A program made the position numbers and the translations under genes. Shown piece after piece: positions 9,585 to 18,389 of a DNA stretch of 64,000 nucleotides. Source of the DNA: Alteromonas macleodii (lineage in GTDB: Bacteria > Pseudomonadota > Gammaproteobacteria > Enterobacterales > Alteromonadaceae); NCBI RefSeq assembly GCF_903772925.1, contig NZ_LR812090.1:4157105-4221104 (forward strand), in the 5' to 3' direction. A model generated the notes under the pieces. The model was not told the DNA's origin. It searched no databases and saw nothing but the letters and a program-made list of their open reading frames with translations. Positions within the stretch are counted from its first letter, which is position 1, and every line of letters begins with the position of its first letter.

Positions 9585-10008
9585 GTGGCGTCCTTCTACG
9601 TATTCTTACCGTGTTGTTTTCATATTTCTTTGTTTTTTATAGCACATTCTTTATACACTTCTATGACTTCTTTATATTTCTTCACCTTTTTCTTGCGCAA
9701 TATCAACTTTCAAATTTAGGCCAAGCGCTTTCAAAAATGCGCCAAGCCCAAAGAGGGTGCTTGTTACCGAAAAGTAGACCTTAAGCACTCTTCATTCGCT
9801 TCTCACTCCGCCTAAAGTAAACACCGTCACCGCAGTAACGTTGACCACAAGGTATCTGGTGTTAACAAAAGGAGGCGTCATGGATCGCGATGCCAAGGAT
9901 TAATCGCCGGTATGGAAGCGGCAGCCAGATACTCTTTATGTGCAAACTAGCACCTAGAAAAGGGGTTGCTTCAACAGGACCTAAGCGCAAGTAGCGGATT
10001 ATATAGGG
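9585..10008. other. Intergenic region, HMG-CoA reductase to RiPP locus
   Basis: 424 bases between divergent genes. The left ~120 bases are T-rich and probably hold the HMG-CoA reductase promoter. The right part holds a very strong Shine-Dalgarno (AGGAGG, 9870-9875) that does not belong to the next annotated gene (see the mini-ORF entry). I could not define a convincing sigma-70 promoter for the RiPP operon. Confidence 0.5.
9880..9903 (+). CDS. Candidate 7-codon leader peptide
   Basis: AGGAGG at 9870-9875 is followed four bases later by ATG and six sense codons (M-D-R-D-A-K-D), then TAA. A second ATG at 9890 opens a 34-residue basic ORF ending at 9994, but its spacing from the Shine-Dalgarno is too long. 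Because the ribosome site is unusually strong and lies ~130 bases ahead of the HlyD-like gene, it may be a regulatory leader. Nothing else supports translation. Confidence 0.25.
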   Translation: MDRDAKD

Positions 10009-11268
10009 ATGAAGATGAGAACAGGGTTGTTTAGAAAAGAAGCTATTGATGAGCAATCAAACGCAGTAGAGGGCAGATTTTTAATGACGCCTAAACCTGC
10101 CTATTCAGCGATAGCTGGGCTACTTGTCGTGTGGATTGTGGCAGTTGCTGTTTACCTAAACATGGAAAGTTATGCACGAAAAGCTTCGGTAACTGGATGG
10201 TTAGAACCAAGCCATGGTGTTTACAAGCTTTATTCAGACGCAAGGCGAGGAAAAGTGCTCGACGTTATAGCCAGTGAAGGTCAATTAGTTGAAAAAGGCG
10301 CACCGCTAATAAAAATTAGTTACAGCAGCAAGGATGCGTTAGGCCATAGAGTCAGTACACAGTTACTTGCCGAACTAGAGTCGAAACAAAACCGAACTCA
10401 TCAAAGTATTAAGCGCCTGCGCACTTTGCACCTAGCACAGCAACAGCGCTTGGAAGAGCAGCTTTCCCAGGCTAAACATACTTCAGCAACGTTGAAAGAC
10501 ATTATTGCTTTAACCCGATCACAGTGGCTTTTAGCATCTAAACAATGGGCAAAAGCACAAACCTTACTTGAACAGGGACATATTAGCCGTGCCGACTTTG
10601 AAACCCATTCGCTTAATCGCTTAAATGCAGAGCAGAAACTTGCTTTAGCGAAAAAGGATTGGAATAACGAGCAAGCCAACATAGCAGCAATAAGTCATGA
10701 GCTAGCTACCTTGCCTGAACAACAAGCCAATGAGTTGGCAAATATAGAGAACACATATAGCGATCTCACTCAACAAATTGTAAGTCACAAAAGTAATGCT
10801 GAAGAGATAATTTATGCGCCCCGCAGCGGCGTAATTTCAGGCCTGCATGTTAGGACCGGTTATACGGTAGATAGCTCTCGACCTCTACTCACACTGCTCC
10901 CTCAAAATGCTGACATTCAAGCGCGAATTGCGGTCCCCGTGCGCTCAGCAGGATTTTTGCGAGAAGGACAAGCCCTACATATACGATATGACGCCTTCCC
11001 TTATCAAAAGTTTGGTGTGCAGTTAGGCGAGATAGTCAATATTTCCTCGTCGCTTGTCTTACCGGAAGAACTTGCCGATGTACCTATTTCAATTAGCGAG
11101 CCAGCCTACTTGGTTACTGCCACCTTAGATACAAACGAAGTATTGGCTTACGGCAACAGTATTTCATTGAAAGCAGGCATGACATTTTCGGCAGATGTTC
11201 AATTAAGTCAACGCACGCTTATGGAATGGTTAATGGAACCGCTTTATAGCATTAAAGGGAAGCTGTAA
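10009..11268 (+). CDS. HlyD-family membrane fusion protein (peptide export adaptor)
   Basis: 419 residues. It would bridge the inner-membrane exporter encoded next to it and an outer-membrane TolC-type channel encoded elsewhere. One N-terminal membrane segment (~residues 30-50, AIAGLLVVWIVAVAVYL) is followed by a split biotinyl-lipoyl-like domain (VLDVIASEGQLVEKGAPLIK, then APRSGVISGLHVRTGYTV), a long coiled coil (~120-255) and a beta-barrel region. This layout matches adaptors paired with bacteriocin exporters. ATG 10009 touches its GGG. The in-frame ATG at 10015 has AGGG six bases upstream and is the better start. The gene is 2 bases from the exporter gene. Confidence 0.85.
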   Translation: MKMRTGLFRKEAIDEQSNAVEGRFLMTPKPAYSAIAGLLVVWIVAVAVYLNMESYARKASVTGWLEPSHGVYKLYSDARRGKVLDVIASEGQLVEKGAPLIKISYSSKDALGHRVSTQLLAELESKQNRTHQSIKRLRTLHLAQQQRLEEQLSQAKHTSATLKDIIALTRSQWLLASKQWAKAQTLLEQGHISRADFETHSLNRLNAEQKLALAKKDWNNEQANIAAISHELATLPEQQANELANIENTYSDLTQQIVSHKSNAEEIIYAPRSGVISGLHVRTGYTVDSSRPLLTLLPQNADIQARIAVPVRSAGFLREGQALHIRYDAFPYQKFGVQLGEIVNISSSLVLPEELADVPISISEPAYLVTATLDTNEVLAYGNSISLKAGMTFSADVQLSQRTLMEWLMEPLYSIKGKL

Positions 11269-11270
11269 TC

Positions 11271-13547
11271 ATGATGAGTTCAACACACCCTCTTTCGGTA
11301 CAACTATTTCATACAACAAGCAGGGTACCGGTTATTTTGCAAAGCGAAGCGGCTGAGTGCGGGCTTGCTTGTATGGCAATGATTGCACAGTACTACTCTG
11401 ACAAGCGAGATCTCAATACTTTGCGTCAAAGCATATCCGTGTCATTGCGAGGAACAACTCTAAAAGACGTAATGCGAATTGCCAGTGACTTAGGCTTTCA
11501 AACCCGAGCGGTAAAGATAGAAATGGAGCATCTTGCTCAGCTATCTTGTCCAGCTATTTTGCACTGGGATATGAATCACTTTGTTGTTTTGACAAAAGTA
11601 AGAGGGAAGCATATTTTCGTTAATGATCCCGCGCTAGGAAAAAGAAAGCTCAATTTTGCAGAAGCCTCAAAATACGTCACGGGGATCGCGCTTGAGGTCT
11701 CACCAAGTGACACATTTAGCCCAAAAAAATCTGCGCCCCAACTTGGGCTTACTCAGTTTTTCTCCCGCGCCATTGGCTTTAAACGTAACCTCCTAACCCT
11801 TTTCGCCTTATCGGTAGTGCTGCAGATTTTTGCCCTTGCTGCACCCTACTACATGCAAACAGTGGTAGACGATGTATTAATTTACAACAACGATGCTTTG
11901 CTCAAAGCTCTCGCTATTGGCTTTACTTTATTACTGGTTATAGAAACCTTTACAAGCGGTATAAGAAAGTTCGTTATCTTGTCCGTTTCATCCAGCCTAC
12001 AGCTACAAATGTCTGCCTCTGTATTTAAACATCTTTTAGCTCTTCCCTTGGACTATTTTGATAAACGCCATATTGGTGATGTGGTATCGCGCTTTGGTTC
12101 CTTGGCTAGCATTCGGGAGTTTTTAACAACAGGGGTCGTTACCGCCATGCTAGATGGAATAATGGCAGTCGTTACCTTGGCGGTGATGAGTTTATATTCG
12201 TTCAAACTCACTTTGGTTGTCGTGGTAATCATGCTTATCTATCTGGCCATTCGTTTGGGACTCCTGCCATTTATAAAAAGGCATACCACAGAGCGCATTG
12301 CCTTGGCAGCATCTGAGCAAAGCCACTTTATGGAAAGTGTACGGGCAATTTTACCTATTCGCGTGTATGGACAAGAAATACAGCGTCACGGCATTTGGCA
12401 AAACAAGCTAGTTGCAACGCTTAATAAAGACATCACCTTAGGGAAATTTAATATAGGTAGCGCACTTGCAAACCAATTGCTATTCGGTGTTGAAAACTTG
12501 GTCGTTGTTTATATTGGCGCGAACCTTGTCATGCAAGGTTCCCTTTCAATAGGCATGTTGCTAGCTTTTATGGCATATAAGACAAGGTTTGTAGGTGCTA
12601 TCGACGGTATAGTTAACAAGCTTATTGAGCTTAATATGCTAGGCGTTCATTTCAACCGCTTAAGCGATATTTTACTTACACCAGTAGAGCAAAAAACTAA
12701 AGTTCAGCCGCTATATAACACTGAGCGTTCGCTCGGCGTACACAGTACACATACGCGTAACCGCTCGGCTCCTACCTCAGATTCACTTAACTCTCCCCTA
12801 TTCCACCAGCCCAATGCTGACTTGCTGGAAAGTAGCACATTCGACGGTAGCGCTATGACAAGTGCTACCGCGCTTAGGGTGAAGTCACTTAGCTACCGCT
12901 ATGGGGAAAATAGCGAGTGGGTATTTAAAAACCTGACACTTTCAGTAAAAACCGGTGAAATCGTAGCCATTATAGGTGGCAGCGGCTGTGGTAAAAGCAC
13001 GCTGCTGAAGTGCTTAATGGGCCTGTATCCAGCCTCGCAAGGTAGCTTAGAACACCCTAGTACTGTAAACCCTGTCATCGCTTCTGTGCTTCAAGAGGAC
13101 GCCTGCTTAAGCGGCACTATAGGCCAAAATATCTGTTGTTTTGAAGAAGTCCCCAACCTCAAGAAAATGGTTTATGTTGCACAACTTGCCTGTATCCATC
13201 ACGACATTATGCACATGCCTATGCAATATCACTCGCTGGTAGGCGATATGGGTAGCAGCTTAAGCGGTGGACAAAAGCAGCGCTTGCTTTTAGCGAGAGC
13301 GCTATATCAAGAGCCCGACATTTTGTTCTTAGACGAAGCAAGTAGCCATTTAGATATGGCCAATGAGGCGCAGATAAATCACCACCTCAAATCCTTGAAT
13401 ATGACCCGAATTATTGTGGCTCACCGCCCCCAATCTATCGCCATGGCAGACAAAGTTTATCGCCTAGAACAAGGCACATTACAACCATGCTCTCCCTCTG
13501 AAGTAACAGGAAGCGCAACATCTGGTAAACACGGAGAAACACTATGA
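11271..13547 (+). CDS. C39 peptidase-containing ABC exporter (double-glycine bacteriocin type)
   Basis: 758 residues. This exporter type cuts leader peptides after Gly-Gly and exports the core peptide. The N-terminal C39 peptidase has Cys30 (AAECGLACM), His103 (DMNHFVVL) and Asp119 (VNDPALG). A membrane domain of ~6 helices follows (~165-440). The ATPase has Walker A GGSGCGKST (569-577), signature LSGGQKQR, Walker B ILFLDEAS and the switch His in IVAHRP. A poorly conserved Ser/Thr-rich linker of about 60 residues separates the two halves. It lies 2 bases after the adaptor gene and overlaps the regulator gene by 4 bases. All catalytic residues are intact. Confidence 0.92.
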   Translation: MMSSTHPLSVQLFHTTSRVPVILQSEAAECGLACMAMIAQYYSDKRDLNTLRQSISVSLRGTTLKDVMRIASDLGFQTRAVKIEMEHLAQLSCPAILHWDMNHFVVLTKVRGKHIFVNDPALGKRKLNFAEASKYVTGIALEVSPSDTFSPKKSAPQLGLTQFFSRAIGFKRNLLTLFALSVVLQIFALAAPYYMQTVVDDVLIYNNDALLKALAIGFTLLLVIETFTSGIRKFVILSVSSSLQLQMSASVFKHLLALPLDYFDKRHIGDVVSRFGSLASIREFLTTGVVTAMLDGIMAVVTLAVMSLYSFKLTLVVVVIMLIYLAIRLGLLPFIKRHTTERIALAASEQSHFMESVRAILPIRVYGQEIQRHGIWQNKLVATLNKDITLGKFNIGSALANQLLFGVENLVVVYIGANLVMQGSLSIGMLLAFMAYKTRFVGAIDGIVNKLIELNMLGVHFNRLSDILLTPVEQKTKVQPLYNTERSLGVHSTHTRNRSAPTSDSLNSPLFHQPNADLLESSTFDGSAMTSATALRVKSLSYRYGENSEWVFKNLTLSVKTGEIVAIIGGSGCGKSTLLKCLMGLYPASQGSLEHPSTVNPVIASVLQEDACLSGTIGQNICCFEEVPNLKKMVYVAQLACIHHDIMHMPMQYHSLVGDMGSSLSGGQKQRLLLARALYQEPDILFLDEASSHLDMANEAQINHHLKSLNMTRIIVAHRPQSIAMADKVYRLEQGTLQPCSPSEVTGSATSGKHGETL

Positions 13548-13855
13548 AAAACCATGAAGTAAGAGAACCCGCAGTATTGATGACAGCTGCTGAGCGTATG
13601 CAAATAGATGCGAGTGGCATTACCGCTCGTGACACCGTTATTCCCATGGACTGTCTATCGAAACGTGAGCTACAGGTAGTACACAAAATAATGGAAGGCC
13701 GCTCTAACAAAGTGATCGCCTCTGAGCTATTTATCAGCGAGCGAACCGTTAAGTTTCACTGCGCCAACATTTATAAAAAACTCAATATCAGTAGCCGTTC
13801 AGCACTTATCGCCTGCTGCTTTAGAACCCTTTACCGAGAAGTGGTTTCGCTTTAA
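13544..13855 (+). CDS. Small LuxR/GerE-type transcriptional regulator
   Basis: 103 residues. Residues ~38-98 form a LuxR-type helix-turn-helix (LSKRELQVVHKIMEG, then SNKVIASELFISERTVKFH and LNISSRSA). There is no receiver or ligand-binding domain, only ~35 N-terminal residues. Its start overlaps the exporter stop (ATGA), so it belongs to the same transcript. It probably regulates the peptide locus, but its signal cannot be inferred. Confidence 0.8.
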   Translation: MKNHEVREPAVLMTAAERMQIDASGITARDTVIPMDCLSKRELQVVHKIMEGRSNKVIASELFISERTVKFHCANIYKKLNISSRSALIACCFRTLYREVVSL

Positions 13856-13902
13856 GCGCATCCACTTTTTAACTCAACACGCCACTACAAGGAGCGTACT
13901 TT

Positions 13903-14124
13903 ATGAAACACCATCAACCAAATAACAACCAACTAAATCTAAACCAACCAGAAAGCACCGAGCCCGTTGCTTTAGCGGAAGCTCAGCTGTTTGAGGTATC
14001 CGGCGGTCTACGCATTCGTTTAAGCGATACCGTACCGGTAGTCGGCCCTAGCCCCAAAGAGCCGGTTTATATAACCATGGCTATTGGTGAAGGCGGCGGC
14101 AAACTACCGGATATTTTGTCATAG
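13903..14124 (+). CDS. Putative RiPP precursor peptide with double-glycine leader
   Basis: 73 residues with a strong ribosome site (AAGGAG). The leader ends at residue 35 in LAEAQLFEVSGG, which fits the classic pattern with Leu -12, Leu -7, Val -4 and Gly-Gly -2/-1, the substrate signature of the C39 exporter next door. The 38-residue core starts LRIRLSDTVP and ends GEGGGKLPDILS. It has no Cys and mixes Asp/Glu with Ser/Thr/Lys, as needed for ATP-grasp ester or amide crosslinks. It lacks the microviridin TxKYPSD motif. The N-terminus is rich in Asn and Gln. It sits between the exporter/regulator genes and the ATP-grasp gene. Export is well supported; the modification is inferred. Confidence 0.72.
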   Translation: MKHHQPNNNQLNLNQPESTEPVALAEAQLFEVSGGLRIRLSDTVPVVGPSPKEPVYITMAIGEGGGKLPDILS

Positions 14125-14236
14125 CTCTAACCCCTTAGCGTCAGCATATGGATAGCCAGTGTTTACGATCTGTCCATGTGTTGCGCTTTTGACAAACAGA
14201 TGTACTTAATCGATAACCCATTAGCAAGGAGCGCGA

Positions 14237-15235
14237 ATGCACGTTGCACTTTTAGGAAGTGAGCAAGACCCACAAATTCAACACGTAGCGAAGGCGCTTA
14301 GTCAAACAGCTACCCCTTTTTATATCGCTAATACGCAACAATTCGGTTCAGCCTGGAGTATTAGCTATGACCCTGATTTTGATGACGGATTGGTTCATTT
14401 CAATTCAACGACACTATGTGACCAACCCAGAGTGACTTTTTCGAACACCAAAGCAGCCTATTGGCATGAATATTTGCCGGGGACTTCGTTGACAGCATCA
14501 GGTGAGAAGAGTCGTCCCGATCACGCTTTGGATAACAAAATTGAGCCCGAAAAGCCTTATGATAATCCACCTAAACTGCTAGAAAATGCTACTTGGACCG
14601 AGCAAGAACGGGCAAGCACTTTACTTTGTTGGTTTAGCTATAGCGACATCAAATGGGTCAATTCTATCGATGCCGTGAGAAGCCACCAATGTAAGCCTTA
14701 TCAATCACGCATTGCTGGCAAGTTAGGTGCACATATACCCTACACCTTTGTTGGCAATGCCCCCGAAGTCGCCTCTCAGTTTTGCAACAACATGCGAGAA
14801 GTTATTTATAAGCCGGTGCGCGGGGGGCGCACGGTACAATTTGTAAACAAACAACCTAATATGCGCCCGCTCCTAAATACACTTTTAAATGAGCGCCCTG
14901 TGACCTTTCAAAAATACATTATGGGCGAAAATGTACGTAGCTATGTGCTTGGCAATGATGTGCTAAGCGTACAAATCGACTCAAGCGAACTAGATTATAG
15001 AAACGACGACAATGCCAGTGTGTCTGTGACTATTATCCCAAACGAGGTGCAGCGTATGGCTATTAAAATTTGCCAAGCGTTAGGCATGCATTGGTGCGCA
15101 ATCGACTGGCGTAGAAGTGCGAAGGGAAAGTACTTTTTTCTAGAGGCAAACCCCAGTCCTTATTTCCTTAAAGTAGAGAACGATACCGGCCTGAATATAA
15201 CAGACAAATTGGTGGCACTGCTTTTAAAACATTAG
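14237..15235 (+). CDS. ATP-grasp peptide ligase (RimK/graspetide-synthetase-like)
   Basis: 332 residues. The likely reaction is ATP-dependent activation of an Asp/Glu side chain in the precursor and ligation to Ser/Thr/Lys. Features are the pre-ATP-grasp segment WVNSIDAVRSHQCKPYQS, substrate-style IPYTFVGNAPE, the nucleotide lysine in VIYKPVRGG (K192), FQKYIMGENVRSYVLG, and metal-binding E303/N305 in FLEANPSPYF. This order resembles MvdD/MdnC-type maturases more than glutathione synthetase. It has AAGGAG upstream and is last in the locus. A plain RimK-like amino-acid ligase is the alternative, but the adjacent leader peptide argues for RiPP maturation. Confidence 0.78.
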   Translation: MHVALLGSEQDPQIQHVAKALSQTATPFYIANTQQFGSAWSISYDPDFDDGLVHFNSTTLCDQPRVTFSNTKAAYWHEYLPGTSLTASGEKSRPDHALDNKIEPEKPYDNPPKLLENATWTEQERASTLLCWFSYSDIKWVNSIDAVRSHQCKPYQSRIAGKLGAHIPYTFVGNAPEVASQFCNNMREVIYKPVRGGRTVQFVNKQPNMRPLLNTLLNERPVTFQKYIMGENVRSYVLGNDVLSVQIDSSELDYRNDDNASVSVTIIPNEVQRMAIKICQALGMHWCAIDWRRSAKGKYFFLEANPSPYFLKVENDTGLNITDKLVALLLKH

Positions 15236-15444
15236 GGTTAGATTAATTCTAAGTGCCTAACTCTTTCGGGTTGTTTCAGGCTTCAAAATTAAAAGAGCTT
15301 ATGCGGGATTGTACTATGAAGTTCCTCTATACATTAGAAGCCGAAATGCGCGATGTCCTGAGGCACAGAGGTAATGCATTTGCATTACTTTTGTTGTCGT
15401 ACTAAAATTTGAAGTAACCCGATTTGTATATTTTAGAGATTGTT

Positions 15445-15774
15445 ATGACACGCGTTGCTTTAGAAACGGAATCAACACTTACCGAACGTTTTCAAACTAC
15501 AGTGCCTAGTTCTGTTCGACAGGCATTACGTTTAAGCAAAAAAGACAAAATTAAATATGCCATTCAGGCTGACGGTAGCGTTGTTATATCGCGTGTAGAA
15601 ACACAAAAAAGCGATCCCATAATTGGTGAGTTTTTGGCGTTCATTGCTCGTGATATCCAGGCTAATCCAGAAAAGGTAGAACCGTTATCTACAAGCATGC
15701 GTGAGAGCGTGAGTGAATTGATTCAAGGTGTTGAGGTTGACCTAGACGCTCCTTTGTTGGATGAGGACGAGTAA
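15445..15774 (+). CDS. prlF: PrlF-family antitoxin (AbrB/SpoVT fold)
   Basis: 109 residues from ATG 15445; an upstream TTG at 15424 is in frame but less likely, since PrlF is ~111 residues. The N-terminal swapped-hairpin AbrB-like domain is visible (ESTLTERFQTTVPSSVRQAL, then KDKIKYAIQADGSVVISRV). The acidic tail (VDLDAPLLDEDE) is typical of PrlF. It binds and neutralises the RNase toxin YhaV and represses the operon. Two bases separate it from yhaV, in the same order as in E. coli. Confidence 0.88.
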   Translation: MTRVALETESTLTERFQTTVPSSVRQALRLSKKDKIKYAIQADGSVVISRVETQKSDPIIGEFLAFIARDIQANPEKVEPLSTSMRESVSELIQGVEVDLDAPLLDEDE

Positions 15775-15776
15775 GT

Positions 15777-16250
15777 TTGGAAAAAGCGATACCAATGGTC
15801 ATAAACGGTTGGACACTCTATGCTCATCCACTATTTAAAGATCAGTATCTCAGTCTTAAAGTTCAGGTTGAAGCTTTACGGGAAAAAGATCCGCAAAATT
15901 ACAAAAAGAAAAATGTAACTAAGCGATTAGCTGCTATCCAAAGACTGGCCTTTGAACTCATACCCCATGATCCTACTCACGCAAATTTCCGCCAAGTGAA
16001 TACATTAGGCGATGACAATAAACACTGGTTTCGAGCAAAGTTTTTTCAACAGTATCGACTTTTTTTTCGTTTCCACCTTGAATCAAAGGTTATTGTATAT
16101 GCATGGGTGAATGACGACACAAACAAGCGAGCCTATGGAAGTAAAACAGATGCTTATAAAGTTTTTGAAAAGATGGTGAAATCTGGTCACCCACCAAAAG
16201 AATGGAAGGATCTTTTAAAAGCAGCTAAGAATGAACTTCTCCCACTTTAA
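15777..16250 (+). CDS. yhaV: YhaV-family RNase toxin
   Basis: 157 residues (E. coli YhaV is 154). YhaV is a ribosome-dependent endoribonuclease of the RelE-like superfamily. Family landmarks are NGWTLYAHPLFKDQY, KDPQNYKKKNVTKRL, QQYRLFFRFHLESKVIVYAW, the NDD and RAYGSKTDAY segment, and SGHPPKEW. It begins at TTG 15777 just after the antitoxin stop; an in-frame ATG at 15795 is the alternative. No truncation is seen, so the module appears functional. Confidence 0.9.
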   Translation: MEKAIPMVINGWTLYAHPLFKDQYLSLKVQVEALREKDPQNYKKKNVTKRLAAIQRLAFELIPHDPTHANFRQVNTLGDDNKHWFRAKFFQQYRLFFRFHLESKVIVYAWVNDDTNKRAYGSKTDAYKVFEKMVKSGHPPKEWKDLLKAAKNELLPL

Positions 16251-16390
16251 ACCGCCTGCTTATTTTCTTTTAGCTAATAGTCTCACTATTGCTTTGAGTT
16301 TAGGCACATTCATGCATTGCCATCCATGACACCTAACAGTATACAATTTCTGATTTACAAATTGACGACTTGGTTTGCTTAAAAAATAAT

Positions 16391-16439
16391 GAAGCCTCCC
16401 CTATAGTTGGGCAATGACCCAACTATAGGAAGAGGCTTC
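16391..16439 (-). terminator. Intrinsic terminator of hslVU
   Basis: A long stem (GAAGCCTC and CCTATAGTTGGG arms) with a 6-base loop, followed on the minus strand by ATTATTTTTT. It is immediately downstream of the hslU stop. Confidence 0.88.
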
Positions 16440-16453
16440 TACTTAGCGATTAA

Positions 16454-17782
16454 TTATAGGATGAAACGCGATAGGTCTTCGTTGTCCACCAAGGTTTCTA
16501 GGTGGCTGTTAACGTAATCTGCATCAATCACGAAGCTCTCACCGCTTTTTTCAGAAGCATCAAACGAAATATCTTCCATTAGGCGTTCAAGCACCGTGTG
16601 CAAGCGACGTGCGCCAATGTTTTCGGTGCGCTCGTTCACCTGCCATGCTGCTTCTGCAATACGCTGAATGCCCGAATCATCGAAGCTGATATCAACTCCT
16701 TCCGTTTTCATTAACGCAACATACTGCTGAGTTAATGATGCATTTGGCTCGGTAAGAATACGTTTAAAGTCACCTACTTTCAGCGCAGCAAGCTCAACAC
16801 GAATAGGCAGTCGACCCTGAAGTTCTGGGATAAGGTCAGACGGCTTGCTCATTTGGAATGCACCTGAAGCAATAAACAAGATATGGTCGGTTTTAACCAT
16901 ACCGTGTTTCGTCGATACTGTAGAGCCTTCTACAAGTGGAAGCAGGTCACGCTGTACGCCTTCACGAGACACATCGCCTGACGTATTGCCTTCACGCTTA
17001 CAAATTTTGTCAATTTCATCGACAAACACAATACCGTGCTGTTCTACTGACTCAATTGCTTTTTCTTTCAAATCTTCTTGATTTACAAGGCGTGCTGCCT
17101 CTTCTTCAATAAGCAGTTTGAACGCTTCTTTAATTTTCAGCTTCTTCTTTTTCTTTTGCGAACCCGACAAGTTTTGGAACATGCCTTGAAGCTGATTAGT
17201 CATTTCTTCCATACCAGGAGGCGCCATAATTTCTACGCCCATCTGTGGAAGTGCTACGTCAATTTCAATTTCTTTGTCGTCTAAATCGCCCTGACGTAGC
17301 TTCTTGCGAAATGCTTGGCGTGTGCCGCGATCTTCGACGTCTTCTTTGTTGCCCCACGCGTCTTCTGGTGGAGGAAGCAAAACGTCTAAAATGCGCTCTT
17401 CCGCGGCTTCTTCAGCACGGAATTTCACTTTCTTCATTTCGTTTTCTTTCGTCATTTTTACCGCGATGTCGGCTAAATCACGAATGATAGTTTCAACTTC
17501 TTTACCTACATAGCCCACCTCGGTGAACTTTGTCGCTTCAACTTTAATGAAAGGTGCGTTAGCAAGTTTAGCTAGACGGCGAGCGATTTCAGTTTTACCC
17601 ACCCCCGTTGGACCAATCATCAAAATATTTTTTGGCGTAACTTCTTGGCGCAGCTCAGGCTCAAGCTGCATACGACGCCAGCGGTTTCTAAGTGCAATAG
17701 ATACGGCGCGCTTGGCATCTTGTTGACCGATAATGTGTCGGTCTAACTCGTGAACAATTTCTCTTGGTGTCATCTCAGACAT
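16454..17782 (-). CDS. hslU: HslU, ATPase subunit of the HslUV (ClpYQ) protease
   Basis: 442 residues from ATG 17782, which has AAGGG upstream and matches the E. coli length of 443. A longer frame reaches 17803. This AAA+ unfoldase feeds substrates to HslV in the cytoplasm. Start motif [17 protein letters not shown], Walker [10 protein letters not shown], pore loop around [10 protein letters not shown], Walker [12 protein letters not shown], sensor/arginine region and the conserved C-terminal DLSRFIL that activates HslV are all present. The I-domain (~110-240) is highly charged. Second gene of the hslVU operon, 82 bases after hslV. Confidence 0.97.
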   Translation of the reverse strand: MSEMTPREIVHELDRHIIGQQDAKRAVSIALRNRWRRMQLEPELRQEVTPKNILMIGPTGVGKTEIARRLAKLANAPFIKVEATKFTEVGYVGKEVETIIRDLADIAVKMTKENEMKKVKFRAEEAAEERILDVLLPPPEDAWGNKEDVEDRGTRQAFRKKLRQGDLDDKEIEIDVALPQMGVEIMAPPGMEEMTNQLQGMFQNLSGSQKKKKKLKIKEAFKLLIEEEAARLVNQEDLKEKAIESVEQHGIVFVDEIDKICKREGNTSGDVSREGVQRDLLPLVEGSTVSTKHGMVKTDHILFIASGAFQMSKPSDLIPELQGRLPIRVELAALKVGDFKRILTEPNASLTQQYVALMKTEGVDISFDDSGIQRIAEAAWQVNERTENIGARRLHTVLERLMEDISFDASEKSGESFVIDADYVNSHLETLVDNEDLSRFIL

Positions 17783-17864
17783 GAATAAACCCTTTTCTAA
17801 CAATACTTGTTGTACTTGCTACGCAGACGAGCGACAACAAGCCAATAATAGCTTTCGCTATTAC

Positions 17865-18389
17865 TTAGTAATCTAGTACATCAACCGTTTGGCTATGGTT
17901 AGTGAATACGCAAATATCACCGGCAATGGTCAGCGACTTTTCAGCAATTTCCTTAGCGCTTAACTCGGTATTATCTAAAAGTGCAGTAGCCGCTGCTTGG
18001 GCGTAGTTACCGCCAGAGCCGATAGCGATAAGGTCTTGCTCTGGCTGCACTACGTCACCATTACCGGTAATGATAAATGACGCCGTTTCATCGGCTACGG
18101 CAAGCAGGGCTTCGAGTTTGCGTAGCGCCCTGTCAGTCCGCCAGTCTTTGGCAAGTTCAACCGCCGCTTTGGTTAAATGGCCTTGGTGCGCTTCAAGCTT
18201 CGCTTCAAAGCGCTCAAATAGCGTAAACGCGTCGGCCGTGCCGCCCGCAAATCCCGCTAGAATTTTGTCGTGGTACAAACGGCGCACCTTGCGCGCATTC
18301 CCTTTCATTACTGTGTTGCCCAGTGATACCTGTCCGTCACCGGCCATTACCACTTGATTCCCACGTCGTACAGATACAATCGTTGTCAC
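17865..18389 (-). CDS. hslV: HslV, peptidase subunit of the HslUV protease
   Basis: 174 residues starting at GTG 18389 with GGGG 7 bases upstream. A longer frame to 18476 exists, but it would bury the catalytic N-terminal Thr. After Met removal, Thr1 of [11 protein letters not shown] is the nucleophile. [20 protein letters not shown] and [16 protein letters not shown] are typical of the family. It forms the dodecameric core for HslU. Expression is probably heat-induced from the sigma-32 promoter at 18479-18506. Confidence 0.97.
   Translation of the reverse strand: MTTIVSVRRGNQVVMAGDGQVSLGNTVMKGNARKVRRLYHDKILAGFAGGTADAFTLFERFEAKLEAHQGHLTKAAVELAKDWRTDRALRKLEALLAVADETASFIITGNGDVVQPEQDLIAIGSGGNYAQAAATALLDNTELSAKEIAEKSLTIAGDICVFTNHSQTVDVLDY

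Noticed and set aside
9862..10056. 64-codon minus-strand frame overlapping the adaptor gene start
   Set aside because: Runs antisense to the strong Shine-Dalgarno and the HlyD-like start; no support of its own.
14147..14191. 14-codon ORF between precursor and ATP-grasp genes as a second precursor
   Set aside because: No ribosome site and no double-glycine leader.
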